Shown here piece by piece: positions 18,048 through 27,286 of a stretch of 64,000 bases of DNA (within the stretch, counting starts at the first letter, position 1; each line of letters begins with the position of its first letter). Made by a program: the position numbers and the translations under genes. The stretch is taken from contig OY776216.1 of assembly GCA_963675435.1 (NCBI GenBank), positions 248,001-312,000 on the forward strand, given 5' to 3'. This DNA comes from Saccharicrinis sp963675435 (GTDB lineage: Bacteria; Bacteroidota; Bacteroidia; Bacteroidales; Marinilabiliaceae). The notes beneath the pieces were generated by a model, which saw only the letters and a list, made by a program, of their open reading frames with translations, had not been told where the DNA came from and ran no database searches.

Positions 18048-19100
18048 ATGAATAATGATCAATTATATATGCAACGCTGTCTTGAGATAGCTCAAAATGG
18101 TTTAGGAAATACTTATCCCAATCCTATGGTTGGATCTGTAGTAGTACACAACAACAAAATTATTGGCGAAGGATATCACCATAAAGCAGGTCAGCCACAT
18201 GCAGAAGTAAATGCTATTCATTCGGTTGTTGATAAAGAATTACTAAAAGAATCTACCATATATGTTAACCTTGAGCCGTGTGCTCACTTTGGTAAAACAC
18301 CACCTTGCTCACTGCTTATAAAAGAGATGAATATTCCTAAAGTTGTTATTGGTTGCACTGATTCGTTTTCTGAGGTTTCTGGAAAAGGTATTCAGATTCT
18401 ACAAGATGCTGGTGTGGATGTTACTGTTGGTGTATTAGAAAAAGAAAGCAGAGAGTTAAACAAACGTTTTTTTACTTTTCATGAAAAGAAACGCCCTTAT
18501 ATCATTTTAAAATGGGCTGAAACAGAAGATGGTTTAATTGACATTGACAGAACAGAAGAAAATTACGGGCAACCTACCTGGATTACAAATACTCTGGCAA
18601 AGAAATTGGTTCATAAATGGCGTCGACAGGAACAAAGTATTTTAGTAGGAACCAATACTGCCATTAAAGATAATCCATCCTTAACGGTAAGAGAGTGGGA
18701 AGGAAATGATCCGGTACGAGTTTTAATTGACAGAACGGGTAGAGTCCCTCAAACACATCATATTCTTGATAATTCCACAAAAACGATTGTATTCACCAGT
18801 ATGTATAAGGAAAACACAGCATATACAGATTACTGTAAGATTTCCTTTGACAAAAATATTATTCCTCAAATCAATGAATACTTATATGAACAAAACATAC
18901 AATCAATTATTATTGAAGGTGGCAGAGAAATTTTACAGCTTTATATAGATTCAAATTATTGGGATGAAGCCAGACGTTTTATTGGTGATAAATGGTTTAA
19001 GAAAGGAACTTATGCACCTAAAATAAATATTGCTCCAATTTCAGAGGATTCTATTGGAAACAGCAGACTATTTTTCTACCGAAATAATGATGCTTTGTAG
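18048..19100 (+). CDS. ribD: Bifunctional riboflavin biosynthesis deaminase/reductase RibD
   Basis: A 350-residue enzyme for two steps of riboflavin synthesis: deamination of the pyrimidine and reduction of the ribosyl side chain. The deaminase domain (about 1-145) has the zinc motif HAEVNAI near residue 50 and PCAHFGKTPPC near 77. The NADPH-dependent reductase domain (about 150-350) has LKWAETEDG and IIIEGGREILQ. No FMN riboswitch-like leader is visible in the 193 bases upstream. It is 47 bases ahead of the cardiolipin synthase gene. Confidence 0.95.
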   Translation: MNNDQLYMQRCLEIAQNGLGNTYPNPMVGSVVVHNNKIIGEGYHHKAGQPHAEVNAIHSVVDKELLKESTIYVNLEPCAHFGKTPPCSLLIKEMNIPKVVIGCTDSFSEVSGKGIQILQDAGVDVTVGVLEKESRELNKRFFTFHEKKRPYIILKWAETEDGLIDIDRTEENYGQPTWITNTLAKKLVHKWRRQEQSILVGTNTAIKDNPSLTVREWEGNDPVRVLIDRTGRVPQTHHILDNSTKTIVFTSMYKENTAYTDYCKISFDKNIIPQINEYLYEQNIQSIIIEGGREILQLYIDSNYWDEARRFIGDKWFKKGTYAPKINIAPISEDSIGNSRLFFYRNNDAL

Positions 19101-19147
19101 TAAAATAATTCTAATTTTAGTTCAACAACCTAAATAACACATACCAT

Positions 19148-20611
19148 ATGTGGTGGAGTAACAACCTTGAATCAATAATATATACCGTTTTATTATCAGC
19201 TCATTTAATTTCCATGTTAATGGTAATTGGTGTAATGATAATGGAAAACAGAAATCCGTTAAAATCATTATCATGGATTCTGGTATTACTGTTATTGCCT
19301 GGTTTAGGAATTATTCTGTATGTTTTCTTTGGTCAAAACTTTAGGAAGGAAAAAATCATTAACAGAAAAGGTCTTAAAAATCATGAATATATTAGCAATA
19401 TTGCTCATTCTCAAACCAAAGCGTTAAGCGAAAGTATTTGGTCAAATGATGACGTTATTAAGGAGATGGAACACCTCATCCAATTACAACTTAATAATAG
19501 CGACTCAGTAATTACTTATGGTAACAAGGTCACACTACTAAACAACGGAGAAGAAAAATTTGATTGCCTGATTGAAGAACTTCAAAAAGCTAAAGAATTT
19601 ATACATCTTCAATACTATATCTTTTCTCAGGATAAAATTGGAAATACGATTAAAAACATTCTCATTCAAAAAGCTAAAGAAGGCGTAAAAGTTAGGATGA
19701 TTGTTGATGATGTTGGTTCCTGGGAATTAAAGAAAAACTATTTTAATGAATTACGATCAAAAGGAATTGAAATCTACTCCTTTTTGGAAGTACGATTCCC
19801 TATTCTTACAAGTAAAGTAAATTATCGCAATCACCGTAAGATAGTGGTTATCGATGGCTTGGTTGGATTCTTAGGGGGTATAAATGTAGCAGATAGATAT
19901 ATTACAGGGGGTACTACATACGGAATATGGCGAGATACACATATGAAGGTTGAAGGTGATGCTGTAAATAGCTTACAATATATCTTTTCGTTAGATTGGT
20001 ACTTTGTTAGTCAAAAAGAATTAGCTGACAGTAAATATTTTCCTGATAAAAAACCTGCAGGCAATAAATTGGTACAAATCACACCAAGTGGTCCAGACAC
20101 AGACTGGCCAGGTATTATGATGGGATTTTTTAAGATTATTACGACAGCAAAAAAATATGTTTATATAGCCACCCCATATTTAATGCCCAATGAAAGTATG
20201 CTAATGGCCTTAAAAACTGCAGCAATGGGAGGTGTTGATGTAAGGGTATTGATACCTGAAAAATCTGATGCTTATATTACTAATCTTTCCACTATGTCGT
20301 ATTTAAAGGAATTAATGCTTTCTAATGTTAAAATCTATTTTTATCAGAAAGGATTTATACATAGTAAGGTTATTGTATCTGATGATATTGTATCTTCTGT
20401 TGGTTCGGCAAATATGGACTTTAGAAGTTTTGAACAAAACTTTGAAGTGACCGCATTTGTATATGATGAAGATTTTGCCAAAGAGGTTAAAGAAACCTTT
20501 GTAGACGATTTTGCGGATAGTCAAAGAGTCATTTTAGCAGAATGGAGAAAACGACCTTTAAAGCAAAAAGCCAAAGAATCATTTGCCAGATTATTAAGTC
20601 CTCTTTTATAA
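19148..20611 (+). CDS. cls: Cardiolipin synthase (phospholipase D type)
   Basis: A 487-residue inner-membrane enzyme that joins two phosphatidylglycerols. Two N-terminal membrane segments (about residues 8-30 and 38-60, with NRNPLKSLSWILVLLLLPG) are followed by two HKD motifs: NHRKIVVIDGLVGFLGGIN near 232 and HSKVIVSDDIVSSVGSANMD near 400. Both catalytic H, K and D residues are intact. Length is standard for the ClsA-type family. Confidence 0.93.
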   Translation: MWWSNNLESIIYTVLLSAHLISMLMVIGVMIMENRNPLKSLSWILVLLLLPGLGIILYVFFGQNFRKEKIINRKGLKNHEYISNIAHSQTKALSESIWSNDDVIKEMEHLIQLQLNNSDSVITYGNKVTLLNNGEEKFDCLIEELQKAKEFIHLQYYIFSQDKIGNTIKNILIQKAKEGVKVRMIVDDVGSWELKKNYFNELRSKGIEIYSFLEVRFPILTSKVNYRNHRKIVVIDGLVGFLGGINVADRYITGGTTYGIWRDTHMKVEGDAVNSLQYIFSLDWYFVSQKELADSKYFPDKKPAGNKLVQITPSGPDTDWPGIMMGFFKIITTAKKYVYIATPYLMPNESMLMALKTAAMGGVDVRVLIPEKSDAYITNLSTMSYLKELMLSNVKIYFYQKGFIHSKVIVSDDIVSSVGSANMDFRSFEQNFEVTAFVYDEDFAKEVKETFVDDFADSQRVILAEWRKRPLKQKAKESFARLLSPLL

Positions 20612-20640
20612 GAGTATAAAAGTTGGCTGTTGACAGTACA

Positions 20641-21585
20641 CTAAAATGGTAGTTTATTTAAATCTACATTGCCACCACTTAAAATAATACCCACATTTTT
20701 ATCTTGATATAATGCTTTATTATTAAGTATTATTGCTAGTGCAACAGCAGATGAAGGCTCAACTATAATCTTCATTCGTTCCCAGATTAATCTCATCGCT
20801 TCAATAATTTCCTCGTCTGAAGCAGTAAAGATTTCATCTACATTTTTCATGATTACATTAAATGTCAGTTCTCCAAGTGAAGTTAACAAGCCATCGGCAA
20901 TTGTATCTGTAGTTTGTACTGGTATTAATTCCTGACTTTTAAACGATCTATAAGCATCATCTGCACCCTTAGGTTCAGCAGCATACACTTTAATCTCCGG
21001 ATTCAAGTATTTAGCAGTAATACTAGTGCCACTCAATAAACCTCCTCCACCAACAGGCGTAATCATAATATCAAGATCATCTTGCTGCTGCATAAATTCC
21101 AGGGCGCAAGTTCCTTGTCCGGCAATAATTTCTTTCTGGTTATATGGATGAATCATTGTGGCACCAGTCTTTAACAATACCTCACTTAAAGTGTCTTCAC
21201 GAGCCTGCAAAGTTGGCTTGCAGAATGTAATTTGTCCGCCATAACTTTTAACAGCTTTCTTTTTAATATCAGGTGCATTTTCAGGCATTACAATATATGC
21301 ATCAATGCCTCTTTGTTGAGCAGCCAAGGCCAAAGCAGCAGCATGGTTCCCTGATGAATGTGTACCCACTCCATTTTTGGCAACCTCGTCAGAAAGAGAA
21401 AATACGGCATTACAAGCACCTCTATATTTAAATGCTCCTACTTTCTGAAAATTTTCGCATTTAAAAAATACATTGCACCCGGCAATTTCATTAATTGCAG
21501 TACTTGTTAAAACTGGAGTTAAGTAAATGTACTTCTCTATACGCATGTAGGCATCTTCAATATCAGAAAAATTTGGTATATCCAT
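20641..21585 (-). CDS. PLP-dependent threonine/serine dehydratase, catabolic type
   Basis: A 314-residue fold-type II PLP enzyme that should deaminate L-threonine or L-serine to the 2-oxoacid. The PLP lysine is in AFKYRGACNAV near residue 50, the substrate loop is SSGNHAAAL near 79, and the PLP-phosphate loop GGGGLLSG near 180. It has no C-terminal ACT/regulatory domain, so it resembles TdcB or eukaryotic serine racemase more than biosynthetic IlvA. A racemase side activity cannot be ruled out from sequence. It sits alone, past the hppA terminator. Confidence 0.85.
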   Translation of the reverse strand: MDIPNFSDIEDAYMRIEKYIYLTPVLTSTAINEIAGCNVFFKCENFQKVGAFKYRGACNAVFSLSDEVAKNGVGTHSSGNHAAALALAAQQRGIDAYIVMPENAPDIKKKAVKSYGGQITFCKPTLQAREDTLSEVLLKTGATMIHPYNQKEIIAGQGTCALEFMQQQDDLDIMITPVGGGGLLSGTSITAKYLNPEIKVYAAEPKGADDAYRSFKSQELIPVQTTDTIADGLLTSLGELTFNVIMKNVDEIFTASDEEIIEAMRLIWERMKIIVEPSSAVALAIILNNKALYQDKNVGIILSGGNVDLNKLPF

Positions 21586-21593
21586 ATTATTTA

Positions 21594-21625
21594 AATAAAA
21601 AGGCCCGGAATTATTTCCGAGCCTT
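21594..21625 (-). terminator. Terminator after hppA
   Basis: AAGGCTCGGAA pairs with TTCCGGGCCTT across a 4-base loop on the minus strand and runs into T5. It separates hppA from the dehydratase gene. Confidence 0.78.
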
Positions 21626-21663
21626 AAAATAATTATTTTAGTTTTTCAAATCCTATTTCTACA

Positions 21664-23946
21664 TTAAAAAATAGCAAAAGCTACAGTTAGTCCACTCATT
21701 ACAACACTTACCATAGTCATTAGCTTAATTAAGATATTTAATGATGGACCAGAAGTATCTTTAAATGGATCTCCAACTGTATCACCAACAACCGCAGCCT
21801 TATGAGCCTCACTTCCTTTACCACCATAATTTCCTTTTTCTATGTATTTTTTTGCATTATCCCAGGCACCACCAGCATTGTTTAAAAATATTGCCAAGGT
21901 AAATCCTGTAGTTAAACCACCCATTAATAAACCTACAACTCCTGCTACACCAAACACAATACCTACAACTACAGGAACAATAATGGCTAATAATGAAGGT
22001 AATAGCATTTCGCGCTGAGCACCTTTTGTAGAAATAGCAACACATTTTGCATATTCTGGAGTTCCTGTTCCTTCAAGAATTCCTGGAATTTCTTTAAACT
22101 GTCGACGAACTTCATCCACCATTGAACCAGCTGCGCGACCTACAGCTTTCATTGTCATTGCACAGAATACAAAAGCCATCATAGCTCCAATAAACAGTCC
22201 AGCTAAAAGCATTGGATTAAATAAAGATAGGTCATAGAAAGTGGAAAAATCTCGAAGTGAGGCTTCTGATATCACAACAGCTTTAGCTCCCTCTGCAGCA
22301 CTATGAGAAGAATCTAAAACAAATTGTATTGAATTTTGTATAACAGTATCCCCATCAACCAAAGCTCTTTTCAACCATATTTTAACCTCTTCCATATAAG
22401 CAGCCATTAATGCCATTGCGGTAAGGGCGGCAGAACCAATTGCAAAACCTTTACCTGTGGCGGCTGTTGTATTTCCCAGCATATCTAAAGCATCAGTTCT
22501 TTCACGAACCTCTTTGGGCAATTCACTCATTTCTGCATTCCCTCCAGCATTATCGGCAATAGGACCAAATGCATCTGTTGCTAAAGTAATACCTAAAGTA
22601 GATAGCATACCTACTGCGGCAAAACCTATACCATATACACCTTCAGCAAAATTATCAAAGCCACCGGCAAAGCCAAAGGCTCCAATAATACCTGCAACAA
22701 TTGTTACTACAGGAACCCAGGTTGAATACATACCAACAGCAACACCATCAATGATAGTTGTAGCCGGACCTTGTTGAGCTTGTTTTGCAATTCCTTTAGT
22801 TGGATTGTATCCATCAGAAGTATAAAACTCTGTGGCCTGACCTATAATTACACCAGCTATTAATCCAGACACAACAGAACCAAAAATACCCCATGAAATC
22901 CAATCTAAAGCAGCCATACCTGCAATAGCTGCCAATATCAATAGAGAACTACCTCCGGTTCCTATCAGTAATGAATTTAAAAGACTTTTTGCAGTTGCAT
23001 CTTCCTTTGTACGAACCATAAATATTCCAACAATAGAAAGTATAATTCCTATTGCTGCTACTAACATAGGTGCAATTACTTTTCCAGATAATTCTTCACC
23101 ATTACTAGCAGTTAATGCTGCTCCTAAAGCAGCTGTTGCAAGAATAGAACCACAATAAGATTCATAAAGATCAGCTCCCATTCCTGCCACATCACCTACA
23201 TTATCACCTACATTATCCGCAATTGTAGCTGGATTTCGAGGATCATCTTCAGGAATACCAGCTTCAACTTTTCCTACTAAATCAGCACCAACATCAGCAG
23301 CCTTAGTGTAGATACCACCCCCAACTCGAGCAAATAAAGCCTGAGTAGATGCTCCCATACCAAATGTTAGCATTGTAGCAGTAACTTCCATTAATTTTTG
23401 CGACTCATCCATCCCTGCATGAACAAAATCAAGACCTATAAAATGGAAACCATTAGCCATGTGCTCTGCAGTATATACAAATTTGGTAAGAATTATATAC
23501 CAAAGAGAAATATCAAGCAGACCAAAACCAACAACCACAAGACCCATAACGGCTCCTGAACGAAATGCAACTTTAAGTCCTTTATTTAATGATTCTGAAG
23601 CCCCTTGTGTTGTACGAGCAGAAGCATAAGTGGCAGTTTTCATTCCAAGGAAACCGCAAAGTCCTGAAAAGAATCCTCCAGTAAGAAAAGCTATAGGTAC
23701 AAATGGGTTTTGAACCCCCATATATGCTAAAATTGTTAATATAACAAGGAGTATGACAAATACCATTCCTACTACTTTATACTGTCGGGTCAGATAAGCC
23801 ATCGCCCCATCTCGCACATGTTGAGCAATTTCTTTCATTTTATCTGTTCCTTCAGAGTTTTTCATCATACTCTTAAAGAAAAACCAAGCGAACACCAGAG
23901 CTATTAGAGAAGCAACTGGAATGATCCAAAATAATTGTGATACCAT
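21664..23946 (-). CDS. hppA: Membrane-bound ion-pumping pyrophosphatase (K+-dependent type)
   Basis: A 760-residue protein with about 16 membrane segments that couples pyrophosphate hydrolysis to H+ and/or Na+ export. Pyrophosphate/Mg motifs are DVGADLVGKVE near residue 235 and DNVGDNVGDVAGMGADLYE near 260, and VGDTVGDPFKDTSGPSLN near 710. The position that sets potassium dependence reads GNTTAATGKG, with alanine where K+-independent pumps have lysine. K+-dependent bacteroidal enzymes include Na+- and dual Na+/H+-pumping forms; the ion is not decided here. A hairpin terminator follows. Confidence 0.95.
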   Translation of the reverse strand: MVSQLFWIIPVASLIALVFAWFFFKSMMKNSEGTDKMKEIAQHVRDGAMAYLTRQYKVVGMVFVILLVILTILAYMGVQNPFVPIAFLTGGFFSGLCGFLGMKTATYASARTTQGASESLNKGLKVAFRSGAVMGLVVVGFGLLDISLWYIILTKFVYTAEHMANGFHFIGLDFVHAGMDESQKLMEVTATMLTFGMGASTQALFARVGGGIYTKAADVGADLVGKVEAGIPEDDPRNPATIADNVGDNVGDVAGMGADLYESYCGSILATAALGAALTASNGEELSGKVIAPMLVAAIGIILSIVGIFMVRTKEDATAKSLLNSLLIGTGGSSLLILAAIAGMAALDWISWGIFGSVVSGLIAGVIIGQATEFYTSDGYNPTKGIAKQAQQGPATTIIDGVAVGMYSTWVPVVTIVAGIIGAFGFAGGFDNFAEGVYGIGFAAVGMLSTLGITLATDAFGPIADNAGGNAEMSELPKEVRERTDALDMLGNTTAATGKGFAIGSAALTAMALMAAYMEEVKIWLKRALVDGDTVIQNSIQFVLDSSHSAAEGAKAVVISEASLRDFSTFYDLSLFNPMLLAGLFIGAMMAFVFCAMTMKAVGRAAGSMVDEVRRQFKEIPGILEGTGTPEYAKCVAISTKGAQREMLLPSLLAIIVPVVVGIVFGVAGVVGLLMGGLTTGFTLAIFLNNAGGAWDNAKKYIEKGNYGGKGSEAHKAAVVGDTVGDPFKDTSGPSLNILIKLMTMVSVVMSGLTVAFAIF

Positions 23947-24235
23947 AATACGTAGATTAATTTGTTTGATTCATTGAGTTAAAATTCTGATTTTGAGATT
24001 TAAGGTCTTCTAATATAATAAATTTTCATCCTTATTAATCAGATATTTGAAATAAAATAATGTTAGAAACTTTATATTATCCAAGAGAATCAGAGACTCT
24101 AGTTTTGAGAATCAGGCATGCAAAACCATTATTAAACATCGAATCAAAAAAATATTTTGCTTACTTTCAGATGATGTAATGATAAAAATTTATCACCTTA
24201 ATTGTTTATTTATCATATTTTAGAGTCTACACCAT

Positions 24236-24919
24236 ATGATTGAAGATTATATAATTACTCTGGAAACAGAATTCCAAAATCAAGGCAATCCTGAAAATGC
24301 AGTAAAACAAAAGAGATACTTAAAAAATAAATTTGAGTTTTTTGGACTAACAACACCGCAACGAAGATCAATTCAGAAACCTTTTTTACAAAAAGAATAC
24401 TTACCCTCAAAATCTAAATTAAAAAATATCATTATTGAATTATGGCAAAAGCCAGAGCGTGAGTTTCAGCATTTTGCATTGGACTTGTCGTACAAATACT
24501 TAAAGCAGATAGAGGAAGATGATATTGAATTATTTGAGTATATGATTTTAAATAAATCGTGGTGGGATACTGTAGATGGTGTGGCTCCAAAATTAGTTGC
24601 TGAATATTTTAAAAAGTTTCCGCAGCAAAGAGAAACATATACAAGTAAATGGTTGAATTCTGGTAACATATGGCTACAACGATCTAGCCTGATTTTTCAG
24701 TTGTTTTATAAAGAAGATTTAGATACGTTATTTCTGGAGCATGCCATTAATCAACTATTAGAATCAAAAGAGTTTTTTATAAACAAAGCTATCGGCTGGA
24801 TATTGCGTCAATACAGCAGGACTAACCCTGGTTGGGTAGAAGAGTTTGTTGACAAAACAGAATTAAGTGGATTAAGCAAGCGTGAGGCATTAAGACTTAT
24901 TAACCCGAGTTCGATATAA
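24236..24919 (+). CDS. DNA alkylation repair protein, AlkD-like (HEAT-like repeats)
   Basis: A 227-residue all-helical protein of the AlkC/AlkD superfamily, which excises bulky alkylated bases without flipping. Characteristic patches are FGLTTPQRR near residue 37, LWQKPEREFQHFALDL near 67, SWWDTVDGVAPKLV near 104 and WLQRSSLIFQL near 146. The last codons (INPSSI, stop) lie in the left terminal repeat of the MITE-like element that begins at 24901, so the element supplies the C-terminal end and stop codon. The protein still appears full length because it extends through the usual LSKREALRL end. Confidence 0.85.
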   Translation: MIEDYIITLETEFQNQGNPENAVKQKRYLKNKFEFFGLTTPQRRSIQKPFLQKEYLPSKSKLKNIIIELWQKPEREFQHFALDLSYKYLKQIEEDDIELFEYMILNKSWWDTVDGVAPKLVAEYFKKFPQQRETYTSKWLNSGNIWLQRSSLIFQLFYKEDLDTLFLEHAINQLLESKEFFINKAIGWILRQYSRTNPGWVEEFVDKTELSGLSKREALRLINPSSI

Positions 24920-25216
24920 AATTAAAGAGCTCAGATTTTATTAAAATGCTGATATACAAGGCAAATTCTTTTTGCATAGCGAGCTATGGTAGAAGAATTT
25001 AACGAAGTAGATTAGTATTTTAATAGAAAGCCACATATAAACAACGATTTTTTGCTTCATATTTGTTTGACATAGCCCGCTATGACTTCACAAATATTCA
25101 TTGAAACTCATTATTTATTAGCGGTCTGAGCGTAAGCGTCTCCACAATGGCGTATAGTTTTATGTGATAAAACTTTGAAGCTTTGTATCCATATTTCTCA
25201 CATCAAAGGATACATT

Positions 25217-25579
25217 ATGATTTTTAATTTCACAGAGGATACACGTTTTTACTTTTTTTGCGAGCCAGTCGACATGCGAAAAGGAATTCATTCACTTTAT
25301 CACCTGGTAAAAATATCAGGAAATATGAATGCGCTCAATGGCGATGGGTATGTCTTCATTGGCAAGACACGTAAATCTATCAAGGTACTACGATGGCAAA
25401 GGGAAGGATTTGTTCTTTATAACAAAAAGCTGGAATTAGGATGTTATACGCTACCACAACAACTAAGAAAAGGTGCTTTTATTGAGCTTGAACATGATAT
25501 TTTAGACAAAATGGTTAATGCCATAAAACACAAAAGTAGCTCTAACGAATTACGGATAAAAGCCCAGTTAACTCTTTGA
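25217..25579 (+). CDS. tnpB: IS66 accessory protein TnpB
   Basis: A 120-residue IS66 Orf2-like protein. The family signature is FCEPVDMRKGIHSLYHLVK (residues 14-32), then GYVFIGKTRKSIKVLRWQREGFVLYNKKLE in the middle, i.e. the usual FxGK-xxxxK-xLxW-xxGF-xxxxK pattern. The frame is open to 25175, but MIFNFTEDT at 25217 is the better start. Its molecular role in IS66 transposition is not known. It precedes tnpC by 74 bases. Confidence 0.9.
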   Translation: MIFNFTEDTRFYFFCEPVDMRKGIHSLYHLVKISGNMNALNGDGYVFIGKTRKSIKVLRWQREGFVLYNKKLELGCYTLPQQLRKGAFIELEHDILDKMVNAIKHKSSSNELRIKAQLTL

Positions 25580-25653
25580 TATAGAGAGATTAAAGATGGA
25601 AGATAGTATGATTTTCTTATGGTAAAACCGCACTTTTTTTGTATCTTTATGTC

Positions 25654-27102
25654 ATGACAGACAAGGAGTTAGTGGCTTTTTTTAAGGAGCAAAATGCAAA
25701 GTTAATGAGTACCGTAGAAGAACTTACTAAAGAGTTGACTGCATTAAAAGCAGCGATTCTGGAGAAGGATAAAGGTGCTGAAAAGCTGAAGCGCTTTGCA
25801 CAGATTAACCTTCCTAAAAATACCGAAAAACGCAAGAATACAACATCTGTACCTGCGAATACACCTAAGGCTCCTACTCCCAAACAAAGAGGTAATAATG
25901 GAGCCAAAAGAAAAGTATATGATAATATCGAAGAGCTTGTAGAAGATGTTATGCCTTCCGATGCTAGCTTTGACGAAAAGGCTGCCGTTTACCTGTTTTA
26001 TCGCGATGTGATAAGGTATGAGTATATTCCACCCCGTCTTATCAAACATATTTACCACTGTAAAAAATATAGAATGGGCGATGATTTTTTCGAAGGCAAA
26101 GCCCCTATGACACCTTTCATGAATTCTAATTTTGACAGTTCATTGCTGGCACACCTGATTCAACAAAGATATGTGTACGGCTTACCAGTTGAACGCATCA
26201 TGAAATACCTAAATGAGATGGGCATTGACATTCCAAAGGCAACCACTCATGGATTAATTGAAAAATCAGCAGGGTTACTTGATAGATTAATGCCAGTACT
26301 CAAAAATGCTATTTTAGCTGATTCCTACATTCATTTTGATGAAACCTACCACACTATATTAGGTGGTGATAAAGGAAGTCGCAAGGGTTATTTTTGGAGT
26401 GCTTTTTCTCACCAAAACAATTTAATACAGTTCATTTATGAAAGTGGTTCACGAAGTAAGACGGTCTTCACTAATTATCTACCGAAGGATTATAAAGGTG
26501 TTGTACAGACTGATGGATATAGTTCATACAAAGTTTTAGAAGGATGGGATTATCCCAAAGCAATACGCTTAGGTTGTGTTCAACATTGCAAAAGAAAATT
26601 TATAGAGATCGGGGAACAACCCGAAGCTCTCGAAGTTATTAACCTATACAATCAATTTTATAGTATCCGAAAGAAAAAACCAAAAGAAAAATGGAAAGAA
26701 GCTTCGCTAAAAGTATATATGAAGTTAGAAAAGAAACTCAGGGATATAGAAAAAGATCCTGAGATATTGCCGAACCACATATTAGCTAAAGCTACAGCTT
26801 ACTGTCTGAATGAATTAGAGTCCATTTACAACATTATCATATCTACCGAATACGATCTGGACAATAATATAATTGAACGACCTATGCGCTATATCAGCAT
26901 TAGTCGTCGTAATTCGCTTTTTTGTGGTTCTAATGCTGGTGCCAGTAGAACTGCTATTCTTTATTCTCTAGCTATTTCATGCAGATTGAATAATATAAAT
27001 ACATTTTCCTATTTCAAGGATGTAATGCAGCGTTTGGCAGAAAGTCCAAAGATGACAAGTGAACAAATCCGAAACCTACTTCCAGATAGATGGGCTGAAT
27101 AA
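25654..27102 (+). CDS. tnpC: IS66-family transposase TnpC
   Basis: A DDE transposase of 482 residues from MTDKELVAFF (the frame is open 15 bases further up). An N-terminal coiled coil (about 10-50, leucine/lysine-rich) is followed by a basic linker, a region KHIYHCKKYR at the zinc-finger position of IS66 transposases (here with a single cysteine), then the catalytic core: first Asp in IHFDETYH, second Asp in VQTDGYSSY, and Glu in NIIERPMRYISISRRNSLF. The IS66 C-terminal domain follows (SLAISCRLNNINTFSYFKDV). No frameshift or stop is seen, so it looks active. Confidence 0.93.
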   Translation: MTDKELVAFFKEQNAKLMSTVEELTKELTALKAAILEKDKGAEKLKRFAQINLPKNTEKRKNTTSVPANTPKAPTPKQRGNNGAKRKVYDNIEELVEDVMPSDASFDEKAAVYLFYRDVIRYEYIPPRLIKHIYHCKKYRMGDDFFEGKAPMTPFMNSNFDSSLLAHLIQQRYVYGLPVERIMKYLNEMGIDIPKATTHGLIEKSAGLLDRLMPVLKNAILADSYIHFDETYHTILGGDKGSRKGYFWSAFSHQNNLIQFIYESGSRSKTVFTNYLPKDYKGVVQTDGYSSYKVLEGWDYPKAIRLGCVQHCKRKFIEIGEQPEALEVINLYNQFYSIRKKKPKEKWKEASLKVYMKLEKKLRDIEKDPEILPNHILAKATAYCLNELESIYNIIISTEYDLDNNIIERPMRYISISRRNSLFCGSNAGASRTAILYSLAISCRLNNINTFSYFKDVMQRLAESPKMTSEQIRNLLPDRWAE

Positions 27103-27113
27103 AAGTAAAAAAC

Positions 27114-27151
27114 GCCCCATCAAATTAATAAATCTGATGGGGCATTTTTTT
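27114..27151 (+). terminator. Terminator inside IS66, after tnpC
   Basis: GCCCCATCA (27114-27122) pairs with TGATGGGGC (27135-27143), followed by A and seven T residues. Confidence 0.8.
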
Positions 27152-27222
27152 GAAGGGGGGGTATGCGGAGACGGTTACGTCTGAGCCAATAATTTTATAT
27201 CGAACTCGGGTTATTAGATAAT

Positions 27223-27254
27223 AAAAAAACCCACACCAAAAACGATGTGGGTTT
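27223..27254 (-). terminator. Terminator after the beta-helix lipoprotein gene
   Basis: On the minus strand AACCCACA pairs with TGTGGGTT, followed by a run of seven T residues, 33 bases past the stop at 27287. Confidence 0.8.
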
Positions 27255-27286
27255 AACATATATATTATATTAGCTTTTAATAATTC

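Larger units (their letters stand above)
25132..27178 (+). mobile_element. IS66-family insertion sequence, two-ORF form, 2047 bp
   Basis: The ends are imperfect inverted repeats: GTAAGCGTCTCCAC on the left and, reversed, GTAACCGTCTCCGC on the right. The 8-base target duplication GTCTGAGC is perfect on both sides (25124-25131 and 27179-27186), which is the size IS66 makes. It carries tnpB and tnpC; there is no room for the third small ORF (tnpA) of canonical IS66, so this is a reduced form. Both genes are intact and the duplication is unmutated, which suggests a recent insertion. Confidence 0.93.
24901..27213. repeat. MITE-like element, copy 1, interrupted by IS66
   Basis: The element is 24901-25131 plus 27187-27213, 258 bases without the insertion and one target copy. 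Its termini are inverted repeats beginning TAACCCGAGTTCGATA. It matches copy 2 at 41617-41873 with three substitutions and one single-base gap by eye. Inside it are two long hairpins, each around CATAGC-NN-GCTATG: one at about 24961-25004 flanked by AAATTCTT/AAGAATTT, the other at about 25059-25103 flanked by ATATTTGT/ACAAATAT. It encodes no protein, so it would need a transposase in trans. The left end overlaps the last 19 bases of the alkD-like gene. Confidence 0.85.

Noticed and set aside
22457..22777. 106-codon frame antisense to hppA
   Set aside because: Antisense shadow of a strongly conserved gene; proline/alanine-rich composition is that of a reversed membrane gene.
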